DNA of 64,000 bases, from the NCBI RefSeq assembly GCF_015864575.1, contig NZ_JADYWW010000001.1:992001-1056000 (forward strand). The letters run 5' to 3'. The notes beneath the pieces were generated by a model. That model saw only the letters and a program-made list of their open reading frames with translations. It ran no database searches and was not told the origin of the DNA. Of this stretch, positions 9,068 through 17,743 are shown piece after piece. The translations under genes and the position numbers were made by a program. The first letter of the stretch is position 1. Each line of letters starts with the position of its first letter. Source of the DNA: Salinibacterium sp. SWN248. Its GTDB lineage: Bacteria; Actinomycetota; Actinomycetes; Actinomycetales; Microbacteriaceae.

Positions 9068-9550
9068 GTGAGAGAGAACACTAGTTTGCCGATCGACTCA
9101 ATCGATCAAAAAATCTTAGCGAGCTTGGCCGGCAATGCTCGGATGTCCGGATCGGCGCTCTCTGCAGCAGCGGGAGTTTCCGAGTCAACAGTCTCCCAAC
9201 GTCTTCGCCGGCTGCATGATGAAGGCTATTTGCGAGGCTTTCACGCTGATATCGATGTTGCCAAGCTCGGCGTGAGCGTGCAAGCTCTCATCTCGATCAA
9301 GCTCGTCAAGCACGTGCGCGAGGACGTGGACGCCTTCCGAACCGCCGCTCCCCACTGGCCTGGGGTGCTGGCCTTCTTCCACACCGGCGGTGGCGACGAC
9401 TATCTCCTCCACGTTGCGGCTCACACTGCGGCAGAGCTCAGAGACTTCGTGCTCACCTATTTGGCCGGTCATCCGGCCGTGGCGCACTCCGAGACCAATC
9501 TGGTCTTTGAGCATGTGACCGGGCGCGGACTCGAGCAGCTCTTGTCGTAG
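9068..9550 (+). CDS. Lrp/AsnC-family transcriptional regulator
   Basis: The product is 160 residues: an N-terminal helix-turn-helix (IDQKILASLAGNARMSGSAL, with STVSQRLRRL as recognition helix) and a C-terminal RAM/AsnC ligand-binding domain (LISIKLVKH, GGGDDYLLHVAA). Lrp-type proteins form octamers that sense amino acids. A strong AGGAGG site 5 nt before the GTG decides the start. It diverges from the trans-sulfuration gene, which suggests local control of sulfur amino-acid metabolism; that is inference from position. Confidence 0.88.
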   Translation: MRENTSLPIDSIDQKILASLAGNARMSGSALSAAAGVSESTVSQRLRRLHDEGYLRGFHADIDVAKLGVSVQALISIKLVKHVREDVDAFRTAAPHWPGVLAFFHTGGGDDYLLHVAAHTAAELRDFVLTYLAGHPAVAHSETNLVFEHVTGRGLEQLLS

Positions 9551-9564
9551 CGCCTGAGGCGGCG

Positions 9565-10875
9565 CTAGACCTTGAGGCGCCAGTCCTCTTCGTCATCGCC
9601 ACCGTCATCCGCCGCGGCTAGCTCGCCCTGAATCGAGATGGGCATCGTGAACGAGCCCGTTGGCGGGTTGATCATCGTTGCCTCATCGCGCCGGAACTGC
9701 AGAACGTTTTCTACATAGCTGCCAACCGCTTCAGCCAACGGGATGTCGTGACCGGAATCCTGCGCGAGCTGACGACGGTGATCCAACAGCTGGTGGAATG
9801 CCTCAGCAGGTTCAAGCTTGCCGCGCATCTCTTTCGGTATCGCGCGAATGACAGGTTCGAAGACGCGTGCTGCCCACTCGTGGGCAAGCATCTCTTCGTC
9901 CATGTCTTGCTTGTCGAACGCGGCGCGGTAGGAATCCATGTCATTGAGCAAGCGGCGAGCTTGGTTTTCTTGAGCATCGAGACCGGTCAACCGCAGCAGA
10001 CGACGTGAGTGGTGTCCAGCATCCACAACCTTCGGCTGAATGCGCACGCGGGTGCCCGAGTCTTCCGTCTTGATGGCGAGTTCTTCGATGTCAAAGCCGA
10101 GAGCGTTGAGACGCTCAACGCGCTGGTTGATGCGCCAGCGTTCTGACTGGTCGAAGCGTTCGGAACCCGTGAGTTCCTGCCACAGCGTGCGGTACTGGGC
10201 GACGATGCCATTGCTGATCTCGACGGGGTCAATGTCTTGTTCGAGTCGTCCGCCGGCCTGCAGGTCGAGCAGTTCGCCCGCAATGTTGACGCGACCGATT
10301 TCAAGGTCGTTCTCGCGTTGACCATTCGACAGCCGGTCATACAACTGCCCGGTCTCGGCATCCACGAGGTAGGCCGCGAACGCGCCGGCGTCACGGCGGA
10401 AAAGAGTGTTGGAGAGCGAAACATCGCCCCAGAAAAAGCCGACAATGTGCAGACGAACCAGCAGCACCGCCAGAGCATCGACGAGGCGGCGAGCGGTCTC
10501 TGGACGAAGGCTCTGGGAGTACACGGCCCGGTAGGGGAGTGAGAAGCGCAAGTGTCGGGTAACAAGAACCGACTTCAGTTCTTCGCCATCGGCCGCCGTG
10601 CGGTTCGTGATGATCGCGAGCGGGTCAACACAGGGCACGTCGAGTTTCTGCAGCGTGCGCAGCATCTCGTACTCGCGCTTGGCGAGCTCGCTCGAGGTCT
10701 CTTTGATCGCCACGACGTAGCCGCTGAGATTGGCAAAGCGCACAAGGTGTCGCGAAATACCCTTCGGCAGGATCGCGATGGAATCATCGGGCCACAGCTC
10801 AAGCGGCAACTCCCACGGCAGATCCAGCAGGGCCGGATCGACGGTGGCGGCGGTGATGTTGACAGAACCAGTCAT
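9565..10875 (-). CDS. DUF4032 protein with kinase-like N-terminal fold
   Basis: This 436-residue protein resembles the actinobacterial DUF4032 family. Its first half looks like a lipopolysaccharide-kinase/Kdo-kinase-like fold: VVAIKETSSELAKREYEML would hold the ATP lysine and glutamate, GFFWGDVSLSNTLF resembles the catalytic loop, and YLVDAETG a DFG-like metal site. The catalytic loop has W-G-D where many kinases have H-G-D, so activity is uncertain. The C-terminal half is helical and acidic at the end. In actinobacteria this family commonly neighbours a UgpC/MsiK ATPase, as here. The function is unknown. AAGGA 7 nt before the ATG supports the start. Confidence 0.75.
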   Translation of the reverse strand: MTGSVNITAATVDPALLDLPWELPLELWPDDSIAILPKGISRHLVRFANLSGYVVAIKETSSELAKREYEMLRTLQKLDVPCVDPLAIITNRTAADGEELKSVLVTRHLRFSLPYRAVYSQSLRPETARRLVDALAVLLVRLHIVGFFWGDVSLSNTLFRRDAGAFAAYLVDAETGQLYDRLSNGQRENDLEIGRVNIAGELLDLQAGGRLEQDIDPVEISNGIVAQYRTLWQELTGSERFDQSERWRINQRVERLNALGFDIEELAIKTEDSGTRVRIQPKVVDAGHHSRRLLRLTGLDAQENQARRLLNDMDSYRAAFDKQDMDEEMLAHEWAARVFEPVIRAIPKEMRGKLEPAEAFHQLLDHRRQLAQDSGHDIPLAEAVGSYVENVLQFRRDEATMINPPTGSFTMPISIQGELAAADDGGDDEEDWRLKV

Positions 10876-10888
10876 TCACGTGTCCTTG

Positions 10889-10942
10889 AAAATAGAACGA
10901 GCCCGCCAAACATCCGAACTGGGTTCGACGTCGACGGGCTCG
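10889..10942 (-). terminator. terminator of the ABC ATPase gene
   Basis: On the minus strand an 8-bp stem CGAGCCCG/CGGGCTCG (10935-10942 with 10898-10905) encloses a second small CGAAC/GTTCG hairpin. A T-rich tail (TTCTATTTTC) follows. Confidence 0.7.
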
Positions 10943-10957
10943 ATCGTAAAGCGGAAG

Positions 10958-12058
10958 TTAGCTTGCGACTACAGGCTTCTTGGTGAGGCGCAGGCCCGAC
11001 TCGGTGTCGAACACGTGCACGTGGTGAGGCTCAGGGGTCAAGAAGACCTTGTCGCCAGCGTTCGGGTGCGAGCGGCCATCAACGCGAGCAACGATGTCAA
11101 CACGCTCACCCTTGATTTCTGCGTGACCGTAGAGGTAACCGTCAGCACCGAGTTCTTCAACCAGGTCAACATCAACGGGAAGGCCGTTGCCCGTCGTCGA
11201 AACAATGACGTCTTCAGGACGGATGCCGATGGTGACGGTCTTAGCGTCGGTTTCGCCGAGGGTCTCAGCGTCAACCGCAACAACTGCGTCGCCGAACTGC
11301 AAGCCACCGTCGACAATGTCAACGCTGAAGAGGTTCATGGCGGGGCTGCCGATGAAGCCAGCAACGAAGATGTTCTGCGGTGCTTCGTAAAGGTCGCGAG
11401 GAGTGCCAACCTGCTGGAGAATGCCATCCTTGAGCACAGCGATGCGGTCACCCATGGTGAGCGCTTCGGTCTGGTCGTGAGTCACGTAAACCGTGGTGAC
11501 TCCGAGGCGACGCTGCAGGCTAGCGATCTGCGTACGAGTCTGAACGCGAAGCTTGGCGTCCAAGTTCGACAGCGGCTCATCCATGAGGAAGACCTGAGGC
11601 TGGCGAACGATGGCGCGACCCATGGCAACGCGCTGACGCTGACCACCCGAGAGTGCCTTGGGCTTGCGGCTCAAGTAGGGCTCGAGGTCAAGAAGCTTCG
11701 CTGCTTCGAGTACGCGAGCGGCGCGCTCTTCCTTGTTGATGCCAGCGATCTTGAGCGCGAAGCCCATGTTCTCGGCAACCGTCATGTGCGGGTAAAGCGC
11801 GTAGTTCTGAAAGACCATGGCGATGTCGCGGTCTTTCGGCGGAACGTCGGTGACGTCGCGGTCGCCGATGAGGATGCTGCCATCGTTGACCTCTTCAAGG
11901 CCAGCGAGCATGCGAAGGCTGGTGGACTTACCGCAACCCGATGGGCCGACAAGTACGAGGAATTCGCCGTCTTCTACGTGAAGATTCAGCTTGTCTACAG
12001 CGGGGATCGTTGATCCCGGGTAGAGACGTGTTGCATTGTCAAAAGTTACAGACGCCAT
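10958..12058 (-). CDS. multi-sugar ABC transporter ATPase (MsiK/UgpC type)
   Basis: The 366-residue ATPase (from ATG 12058) has Walker A GPSGCGKST, signature LSGGQRQR, Walker B VFLMDEP, the switch histidine in YVTHDQTEA and a C-terminal TOBE/MalK-type regulatory domain. Stand-alone ATPases of this kind energise several carbohydrate importers in actinobacteria. No permease is nearby, which fits such a shared role, perhaps serving the importer whose binding protein begins the window. An in-frame GTG at 12079 exists, but GAAGGAGAAA lies between it and ATG 12058, favouring the latter. A hairpin-rich leader precedes it. Confidence 0.85.
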   Translation of the reverse strand: MASVTFDNATRLYPGSTIPAVDKLNLHVEDGEFLVLVGPSGCGKSTSLRMLAGLEEVNDGSILIGDRDVTDVPPKDRDIAMVFQNYALYPHMTVAENMGFALKIAGINKEERAARVLEAAKLLDLEPYLSRKPKALSGGQRQRVAMGRAIVRQPQVFLMDEPLSNLDAKLRVQTRTQIASLQRRLGVTTVYVTHDQTEALTMGDRIAVLKDGILQQVGTPRDLYEAPQNIFVAGFIGSPAMNLFSVDIVDGGLQFGDAVVAVDAETLGETDAKTVTIGIRPEDVIVSTTGNGLPVDVDLVEELGADGYLYGHAEIKGERVDIVARVDGRSHPNAGDKVFLTPEPHHVHVFDTESGLRLTKKPVVAS

Positions 12059-12078
12059 TGTTCTAGTTTTCTCCTTCA

Positions 12079-12182
12079 CCGGCAGGTACGTGCCGGACGA
12101 TCCGTTGTGATGGACAGCGATCGAAATCGCGTTTCGTCATTATTGCACTCTTTTGGGGGGTGGATGACAGAGTGGTCCACCC
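12079..12182 (-). promoter_or_regulatory. hairpin leader upstream of the sugar ABC ATPase
   Basis: Two hairpins lie ahead of the ATPase start: CCGGCA-N6-TGCCGG (12079-12084 with 12091-12096), directly next to the AAGGAG ribosome site, and GGGTGGA-N11-TCCACCC (12158-12164 with 12176-12182). The first could control ribosome access. I recall a named RNA motif upstream of msiK genes in actinobacteria, but I cannot confirm a match from memory. Confidence 0.35.
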
Positions 12183-12304
12183 TAGAACAGTGCGCATCTT
12201 AGGATTCGGTTGGGCATTTCCCAGAGATTTCTCCTAGGATTCGAGAGGTGCGCCGTCATTTCTGGGCGCCCCACACAGCGATATACACGGCAGATGAGGT
12301 TCGA

Positions 12305-13225
12305 TTGAGCAACGGCAACCCCGGCGACAGCCGACTCAGCAAGAATGAGCGTCGCGAAGCAGCGCGCGAAAAGGCTCGCATTCAGCGTGACGAACAGAAG
12401 AAGAAAGATCGCCGCACGAAGTGGATTCTTCAGGGCAGCGTTGGCCTCGCGCTCGTCGCCATCGTCGCAGTAATCGCGCTCGTACTCGTGAACTCGAACC
12501 AGCCAGCAGGCCCAGGCCCGCAGAACTTTGCTAGCGACGGAATCCAGCTCAATCAAGGCTTCATCGCGACGACATCCGACGCTCAAGCAGCAGACGCTGA
12601 GCCCATCGCGAACGATCGCGACGAGGAATCCGGTGTTCTCGACATCCAGATGTATGTCGACTACCTGTGCCCGATTTGTGGCTCTTTCGAGCAGACTAAC
12701 GGTGCCTACATCGAGAGCCTCGTTGCCAACGGTGCGGCAACTCTCGAAGTGCACCCGATCACGATTCTCGACCGTCTGTCACAGGGTCAGCGTTACTCGT
12801 CACGCGCGGTCAACGCCGTTGCGTGTGTTGCAGACACTTCGCCGAACGACTTCTACGCGTACCACTCGCTGCTTCTCACCGAAGAGGTGCAGCCTGAAGA
12901 GAACACGAGCGGTCTCAGCAACGAAGAGCTCATTGAACTCTTGGGTGTCGCCGGTGTCGAAAGCACCGACGCGATCGCCGAGTGCATCACTGATGAGAGC
13001 TTCGAGTCGTGGGTGAGCAACTCAACTGCGCGCGCTCTTTCGGACCCCATCCCCAACTCTGACGTCGGAGCGGTCACGGGAACCCCGACCGTTCTCGTCA
13101 ACGGAATCAAGTACGAGGGTGCAGTAAACGACCTCGTCAGCTTCCAGGCATTCGTTACTCAAGCTGCCGGTGACGACTTCATCGAAAGCTCAACACCGAC
13201 GCCTACGCCGACACCTACTCCGTAG
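12305..13225 (+). CDS. membrane-anchored DsbA-like thioredoxin-fold protein
   Basis: The product (306 residues from TTG 12305) starts with a charged cytoplasmic segment (SKNERREAAREKARIQRDEQ). One membrane helix follows (residues about 44-65, VGLALVAIVAVIALVLV), then an extracytoplasmic DsbA/thioredoxin-like domain. The redox motif CPIC sits in YVDYLCPICGSFE and the cis-proline loop is GTPTVLVNG. It likely oxidises or isomerises disulfides in secreted proteins. The C-terminus ends in TP dipeptide repeats. An upstream GTG at 12248 would add 19 residues; TTG 12305 is preferred because the conserved SxGNPGxSRLSKN-like N-terminus begins there. Confidence 0.82.
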   Translation: MSNGNPGDSRLSKNERREAAREKARIQRDEQKKKDRRTKWILQGSVGLALVAIVAVIALVLVNSNQPAGPGPQNFASDGIQLNQGFIATTSDAQAADAEPIANDRDEESGVLDIQMYVDYLCPICGSFEQTNGAYIESLVANGAATLEVHPITILDRLSQGQRYSSRAVNAVACVADTSPNDFYAYHSLLLTEEVQPEENTSGLSNEELIELLGVAGVESTDAIAECITDESFESWVSNSTARALSDPIPNSDVGAVTGTPTVLVNGIKYEGAVNDLVSFQAFVTQAAGDDFIESSTPTPTPTPTP

Positions 13226-13246
13226 CTCGCGCCAGCGCACGAAACA

Positions 13247-13282
13247 GGCCCCCGATCCGGTTGGATCGGGGGCCCCTTTCGT
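13247..13282 (+). terminator. strong terminator after the DsbA-like gene
   Basis: A perfect 12-bp stem GGCCCCCGATCC/GGATCGGGGGCC (13247-13258 with 13263-13274) with a GGTT loop is followed by CCTTTCGTT. Confidence 0.85.
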
Positions 13283-13318
13283 TGTGCAGAGGAATCCTGG
13301 TTAACCGAACGTGTACGA

Positions 13319-13618
13319 TTACGCTTCGACGGGAAGCTGTAGATATTGGTGCCCGATGAACACTTCTCGTGGCCGCCATAGTTCACGAACGAGCTTTTCG
13401 GTGGTCTGGTAGCTATCTTCACCGAACTTGATGTGACGGCCAACGACCTCAGCGCCAGCCTTGACGTTGGCCGGAACCTTCTCAAGGCGTACTTGGGGGA
13501 GTGGGCGTCGTTGACGTTTAGGCCGAGGTCCTTGTTCTGCACTCTGTGCTGAATTGCTGAACTGGTCTTTCAGTGCGCTCGGGTATTCGGGAACGAGGCC
13601 GAGAGCGAGAGCGTTCAC
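13319..13618 (-). CDS. small basic hypothetical protein
   Basis: This 99-residue frame uses actinobacterial codon choices and is basic in its middle (PKRQRRPL). It ends with a well-formed segment (VVGRHIKFGEDSYQTTEKLV, then RELWRPREVF). I do not recognise the family. The only usual start is GTG at 13618, which lacks a ribosome site, and the frame is open further upstream, so this may be a truncated gene rather than an intact one. Its 5' end overlaps, on the other strand, the surviving tail of a fasciclin gene, which suggests a rearrangement joined the two. No terminator of its own was seen. Confidence 0.45.
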   Translation of the reverse strand: MNALALGLVPEYPSALKDQFSNSAQSAEQGPRPKRQRRPLPQVRLEKVPANVKAGAEVVGRHIKFGEDSYQTTEKLVRELWRPREVFIGHQYLQLPVEA

Positions 13619-13672
13619 ACCGCAAACGCAACCGTTTACCTCATCGATGGTGTCCTCACCCCCGGTGCGTAA
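13613..13672 (+). pseudogene. C-terminal remnant of a fasciclin-domain protein
   Basis: On the plus strand the codons before the TAA at 13670-13672 read VHTANATVYLIDGVLTPGA. This matches the end of bacterial fasciclin (FAS1) secreted proteins, where a segment of the form TANATVYxIDxVLxP closes the last strand. Upstream of about 13613 the frame no longer looks like fasciclin and hits a stop at 13550-13552. The rest of the gene is therefore missing, while its stop codon and terminator (13688-13722) survive. The identification rests on recalled family similarity; the loss of the upstream part is seen directly. Confidence 0.6.
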
Positions 13673-13687
13673 TTTGTAGCAAACTTC

Positions 13688-13722
13688 ACGGGGATCCGCG
13701 CCTAGCGCGGGTCCCCGTTTTG
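13688..13722 (+). terminator. terminator left behind by the fasciclin remnant
   Basis: A 14-bp stem (13688-13701 with 13705-13718, one G-T pair) with a CTA loop and a TTTTG tail lies 15 nt after the remnant's stop codon. No intact plus-strand gene now uses it. Confidence 0.8.
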
Positions 13723-13822
13723 TGCGTTAAGGCCCGTAGTTGCAGGGTTTCTGGCGCACCGCCACGGGGTAGACGCAGGGCTCTAGGGGCGTGAGGGCGA
13801 TGCGCTTTCGTTACCTCGAGGC

Positions 13823-13861
13823 TTGACTTTCTCCCTTCGACGGAGTTATTTTCTCTAAGTG
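13823..13861 (+). promoter_or_regulatory. sigma-70-type promoter of leaderless ROK gene
   Basis: A -35 box TTGACT (13823-13828) and a -10 box TATTTT (13847-13852) are separated by 18 nt. The GTG start lies 6 nt after the -10 box with no ribosome site, so a leaderless transcript is predicted. The stretch 13723-13822 holds nothing else recognisable. Confidence 0.65.
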
Positions 13862-15028
13862 AGCAATGAAGCCGTAAGCCGATTCGATGAGGCGACCTCC
13901 GTACGTGCGCAGGTCTTGACCATGCTGCGCGACAGCGGACCGTTGCCCCGAATTGAACTCGCCCGCCGCGCTCACCTCAGCCCCACCACCATCACCCGCG
14001 CCGTCAGCCAGCTCGTTGACGAAGGCGTGATCGTCGAGGGCAACTCGATCTCACCGACCAAGCTCGGTCGGCCCGCCACCGAGATTTCGATCGTCCGCGA
14101 CGCGTTCGTCGTCGTCGGCGTTCAAGTGGGCGTCGGCTTCGTTCAGCTCGGTCTTATCGACCTGCTGGGCGGCACTGTGGCATCCGGCTCGCTCAGCTAC
14201 GACATTGAGACCCCCGCCACGGAGGTCATGGTGGAGGCCGCGACCGCGATTAATGAACTTATAGCGGCATCGGAATATGACCAGTCGATGGTCATCGGCG
14301 TTGGAGTGGCCGTTCCTGGTCCCGTGGATGTCGCGGGCCGAAGAATCCTGCTCCCCATCAACCTGGACTGGCGCGATGTTCCCGTCGCCGACATCCTCGA
14401 ACCGCTCACCGGGCTTCCTGTCACCGTCGAGCACAACGTTCGCTCGATGGCGCTCGCCGAAGCCCGCTTCGGTGTCGCCAAAGACCTCGGCAGCGTTGCG
14501 TTCATCTACTTGCGCACCGGCCTCGGCGCCGGCCTCGTCGTTGAGGGGCAGCCCTTCGCTGGCGGCGTGCGTGGGGCCATTGAACTCGGTCACTTGCACG
14601 TTATCGACAACGGCATCGACTGCGTCTGCGGCGGAAACGGATGCCTCGAAACGATCGTGAGCGAAGGTGCCCTGCAGCGCCAGCTCGCCGAAGCCGGGCT
14701 CTCGAGCAACGGCGGGGGAGCGCTCACCGCGCTGTACGCCGCGGCGGACACGAACGAGACGGCGCGAGCATCCATCGACTCGATCATCACCCAGTTGGCT
14801 ACCGCAACATCGGCCATCGTCAACCTACTCAACCCCGACGTGATTCTGCTGGGGGGCGCGCTCGCCGAGGTGCCCGAGGCTTTCTTCGAGCGCCTGACCG
14901 AACAGACCCGCCAGCAAGTGTTTCCGCTCATCCGCCCTCTCGTTCGCATCGAGCCATCGTCGCTCGGCATGTACGCGGGAGTGCTCGGAGGCGGAACCGC
15001 TGCGCTTGAACGCTATTTCTACATCTAA
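13859..15028 (+). CDS. ROK-family transcriptional repressor
   Basis: The 389-residue protein joins an N-terminal winged helix-turn-helix ([20 protein letters not shown]) to a ROK sugar-kinase-like domain. [11 protein letters not shown] is the phosphate-binding region. The zinc-site motif CVCGGNGC starts near residue 255, preceded by [11 protein letters not shown] repressors sense sugars or their derivatives. It heads the gene run that continues with an ABC importer, a dehydrogenase and a sulfatase, so it is the likely regulator of that operon and its ligand may be the imported compound or a product. Gene spacing (59 bp to the permease) is compatible with co-transcription. Confidence 0.88.
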   Translation: MSNEAVSRFDEATSVRAQVLTMLRDSGPLPRIELARRAHLSPTTITRAVSQLVDEGVIVEGNSISPTKLGRPATEISIVRDAFVVVGVQVGVGFVQLGLIDLLGGTVASGSLSYDIETPATEVMVEAATAINELIAASEYDQSMVIGVGVAVPGPVDVAGRRILLPINLDWRDVPVADILEPLTGLPVTVEHNVRSMALAEARFGVAKDLGSVAFIYLRTGLGAGLVVEGQPFAGGVRGAIELGHLHVIDNGIDCVCGGNGCLETIVSEGALQRQLAEAGLSSNGGGALTALYAAADTNETARASIDSIITQLATATSAIVNLLNPDVILLGGALAEVPEAFFERLTEQTRQQVFPLIRPLVRIEPSSLGMYAGVLGGGTAALERYFYI

Positions 15029-15087
15029 ACCACAACTTCTCCATCGAACCAAGAGGACCGGACAATGACGTCGAACAGGAACGTGAC

Positions 15088-15912
15088 ATGACAGATCGAA
15101 AGGCCGAACCAGAGGCCCTGACCATGGCAACACCGACAGCTATCGCTGAGGACACCGAAAAGGGCGAGCGTTCCCTCAAAGGGCTGTACGTCATCACGTT
15201 CTTCCTGGGCATTGGAATCTGGACGCTGAGCGCCGTACTCTCGCGCAACGCGCTCATCCCGACGCCCATCGATGTAGTTGCCAGCTTTGCGGAGCTCATC
15301 GCCAACGGAACCCTGTGGGGCCATACCGTGACGAGCCTCAGCCGAGTTACGACTGGCTTCCTGCTCGGAGTGGCTTTGGCGATTCCGGCCGGCTTCCTCA
15401 TGGGCTGGTACTGGCTCGCGCGTGGATTGCTCGAGCCGTGGATTCAGTTCTTCCGCACCATCCCGCCGCTCGCGCTCATCCCGCTGGTCATCGTGATCCT
15501 CGGAATCGGTGAGACCGCGAAGATCTTCGTGATCTTTCTCGCCGCCTTCCTCTCCTGCGTGCTTGCGACCTTCCAGGGCGTGCGCAACGTGGACATCACG
15601 CTCATCAACGCAGCGAGAGTGCTCGGCGCTAAAGACTTCACGATCTTCACCCGGGTAGTTATTCCGGCATCCACCCCGTTCATTTTCGTCGGAATGCGCG
15701 TCGCACTCGGTGCCTCGTGGGCGACCCTCGTGGCCTCGGAGCTGATCGCCGCCCCCACGGGTCTTGGACGGATGATGCAGCAAGCCGCCCAGTTCTTGCA
15801 GACCGATCGCATCGTTGTCGGCATCATCATGATCGGTGCGCTCGGCTTCATCATGGACCGTCTGCTTCTTCTCGCCGAACGGCGACTTACTCGCTGGCAG
15901 GAGACTCGCTAA
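15088..15912 (+). CDS. SsuC/TauC-like ABC transporter permease
   Basis: This 274-residue membrane protein has about six hydrophobic helices. The binding-protein-dependent permease signature lies in the central region ([20 protein letters not shown]), followed by [19 protein letters not shown]. The pattern is that of the nitrate/sulfonate/taurine class. It would form the membrane channel of the importer with the ATPase encoded next; the stop and the ATPase start overlap (TAATG). ATG 15088 was chosen because the hydrophilic N-terminal tail of about 30 residues then leads into the first helix. Confidence 0.85.
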   Translation: MTDRKAEPEALTMATPTAIAEDTEKGERSLKGLYVITFFLGIGIWTLSAVLSRNALIPTPIDVVASFAELIANGTLWGHTVTSLSRVTTGFLLGVALAIPAGFLMGWYWLARGLLEPWIQFFRTIPPLALIPLVIVILGIGETAKIFVIFLAAFLSCVLATFQGVRNVDITLINAARVLGAKDFTIFTRVVIPASTPFIFVGMRVALGASWATLVASELIAAPTGLGRMMQQAAQFLQTDRIVVGIIMIGALGFIMDRLLLLAERRLTRWQETR

Positions 15913-16670
15913 TGCCCCTCATCTCGATCAAAGACGTCACCAAGATTTACAACACGGAGCGCGGCCGCACGGTCAGCCTCGATAACGTGAGCCTCGACGT
16001 AGAGCAGGGCGAGTTCATCACTCTCGTCGGGCCAAGTGGCTGCGGCAAGTCCACGATGCTGAACCTCGTCGGCGGCTTACTCATGCCGACCTCTGGCCAA
16101 GTGCTCGTTAACGACGAACCCGTCAAGGGCCCCGGCCCCGACCGCGGAGTGATTTTTCAGCAGTACGCGCTGTTCCCATGGCTCACCGCTCAAGAAAACG
16201 TTGAGTTTGGGCTTCGCTTACAGAAGGTGCCCAAGAAGGAGCGGGCCGAGCGGGCCATGCACTACTTGAGCCTCGTTGGTCTACAGGACTTCGCCAACGC
16301 TCTGCCCAAGGAACTCTCGGGCGGAATGAAGCAGCGTGCGGCAATCGCGCGGGCCTACGCCGTGCATCCATCAGTACTGCTCATGGACGAGCCGTTCGGT
16401 GCCCTCGATGCCCTCACCCGGGTGCAGATGCAAGACGATCTGCTCGAGACCTGGGAAAAAGAAAAGCGCACCGTCGTGTTCATCACCCACGACGTTGACG
16501 AGGCCGTGTACCTCGCCAGCCGCGTAGTGGTCATGAGCCCACGCCCCGGTCGCATCAGCGAAATTATCGACGTTCCCCTCGCGTATCCACGCGGGGAGGA
16601 GATTCGGCTCTCTCCCGAGTTTGCCGAGATCCGCGCCAGAGTGTGGCGCGGAGTGCACCACCACGAATGA
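15912..16670 (+). CDS. SsuB/TauB-like ABC transporter ATPase
   Basis: The 252-residue ATPase has Walker A GPSGCGKST, the Q-loop FQQYALFPWLT typical of the nitrate/sulfonate/taurine class, signature LSGGMKQR, Walker B VLLMDEPFGALD and switch FITHDVDEAV. The ATG overlaps the permease stop by one base, so translation is coupled. Its last codons and stop lie inside the first copy of a perfect 15-nt tandem duplication (16661-16690). It powers uptake by the permease and the lipoprotein encoded on either side. Confidence 0.88.
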   Translation: MPLISIKDVTKIYNTERGRTVSLDNVSLDVEQGEFITLVGPSGCGKSTMLNLVGGLLMPTSGQVLVNDEPVKGPGPDRGVIFQQYALFPWLTAQENVEFGLRLQKVPKKERAERAMHYLSLVGLQDFANALPKELSGGMKQRAAIARAYAVHPSVLLMDEPFGALDALTRVQMQDDLLETWEKEKRTVVFITHDVDEAVYLASRVVVMSPRPGRISEIIDVPLAYPRGEEIRLSPEFAEIRARVWRGVHHHE

Positions 16671-16690
16671 CCCAACCACGAATGACCCAA
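16661..16690. repeat. 15-nt tandem duplication at ATPase stop
   Basis: CCACGAATGACCCAA occurs twice in direct succession (16661-16675, 16676-16690). The first copy contains the ATPase stop codon. The second only lengthens the spacer before the binding-protein gene. Confidence 0.9.
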
Positions 16691-16723
16691 CCAATCATCT
16701 CCAATCACAGGCAAGGACGCCCC

Positions 16724-17743
16724 ATGAAGAAGAAAATGCTCGGCGCGGCAGCAGTCGCCGCAACATTTGCTCTCGCATTGACCGGTTGCACGACGGATGC
16801 CGGTAGCAACGAGAGCGGCGAAGAACTCGTCGCCATCAACGTCGGTTACATCGACACCAGCATCAACGGTGTGGGCATTATCGCCGTCGCCAACGAACAG
16901 GACCTGTGGACCAAGGCTGGCCTCGACGTCAACCTCGTTCCCTTCACCAACGGTCCGACCCAGATTCAGGCCATGGCCAGTGGATCGCTCGACGTTGGTT
17001 ACATCGGTGGCGGCGCCATGTGGATGCCCGCCTCAGGACAGGGCACCGTGATCACGCCCAACGAGAGCACCTTTGGTGACTTCCTCATTGCTTCGCCCGA
17101 GTCGGGCGCAACCGAAATGGCCGACCTCAAGGGACTCAAGATTGGTGTTCCGGATGGCGGATCGGGCGAAATGATTCTCGCGCTCGCCCTTGAAGAAGCT
17201 GGCCTCACCGAAGCTGACATCGAGCGCATCCCGCTGGACCCGCCGAGCGTCGTTTCGGCGTTCGTTGCCGGCCAGATCGATGTCGCAGCAATCTTCTCGC
17301 CGCTGAGCGACCAGATCTTCGAGTCGGTTCCTGACGCTCAGGTCATTGCTAACAACGTCGACTTCCCCGAAACCGAGTTCCTCGGCGCCTGGGTTGCCTC
17401 GAACGACGCGATTGCCGACAAGAGCGAAGCGCTTACCCGCTTCCTCGAGGTATTCATCGAAGCGAATGACTACCGCATCTCCGACACCGAAGACACCGTC
17501 GCTCTCTCTGCTGCGCTCTCGGGTGCTCCCGCAGAACAGCTCCAGAGCCAGGCCGATGGCCTCGAATGGTGGACGTCTGACCAGATCTTGGCTGACAATG
17601 CCGACGGATCAACCTACGAGCGTTTCGGTTCCTTCACGCAGCTGTTCCTTGATGTCGGTCGTCTGACGGCAGATGAAGCTGCAGCACCAGAGGACTTCAT
17701 CAACGTCGACCTCTTCGCCGCAGCAAAAGACAACCTCAAGTGA
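16724..17743 (+). CDS. SsuA/NMT1-like substrate-binding lipoprotein
   Basis: From ATG 16724 the product is 339 residues, with a lipoprotein signal ending at LTGC (Cys22). It continues as an SsuA/NMT1-type periplasmic-binding fold: NVGYIDTSINGVG, ASGSLDVGYIGGGA, LKGLKIGVPDGGSG and AFVAGQIDVAAIF. In this class the protein delivers sulfonates, taurine, thiamine precursors or similar small anions. The in-frame start at 16643 lies inside the preceding ATPase gene and would bury the signal peptide, so it was rejected. Its stop overlaps the dehydrogenase start by 4 nt (GTGA). The downstream sulfatase suggests the ligand is a sulfated organic compound. Confidence 0.87.
   Translation: MKKKMLGAAAVAATFALALTGCTTDAGSNESGEELVAINVGYIDTSINGVGIIAVANEQDLWTKAGLDVNLVPFTNGPTQIQAMASGSLDVGYIGGGAMWMPASGQGTVITPNESTFGDFLIASPESGATEMADLKGLKIGVPDGGSGEMILALALEEAGLTEADIERIPLDPPSVVSAFVAGQIDVAAIFSPLSDQIFESVPDAQVIANNVDFPETEFLGAWVASNDAIADKSEALTRFLEVFIEANDYRISDTEDTVALSAALSGAPAEQLQSQADGLEWWTSDQILADNADGSTYERFGSFTQLFLDVGRLTADEAAAPEDFINVDLFAAAKDNLK

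Noticed and set aside
10730-12013. 427-codon plus-strand frame
   Set aside because: It is the shadow of the ABC ATPase on the opposite strand, whose Walker motifs are unmistakable.
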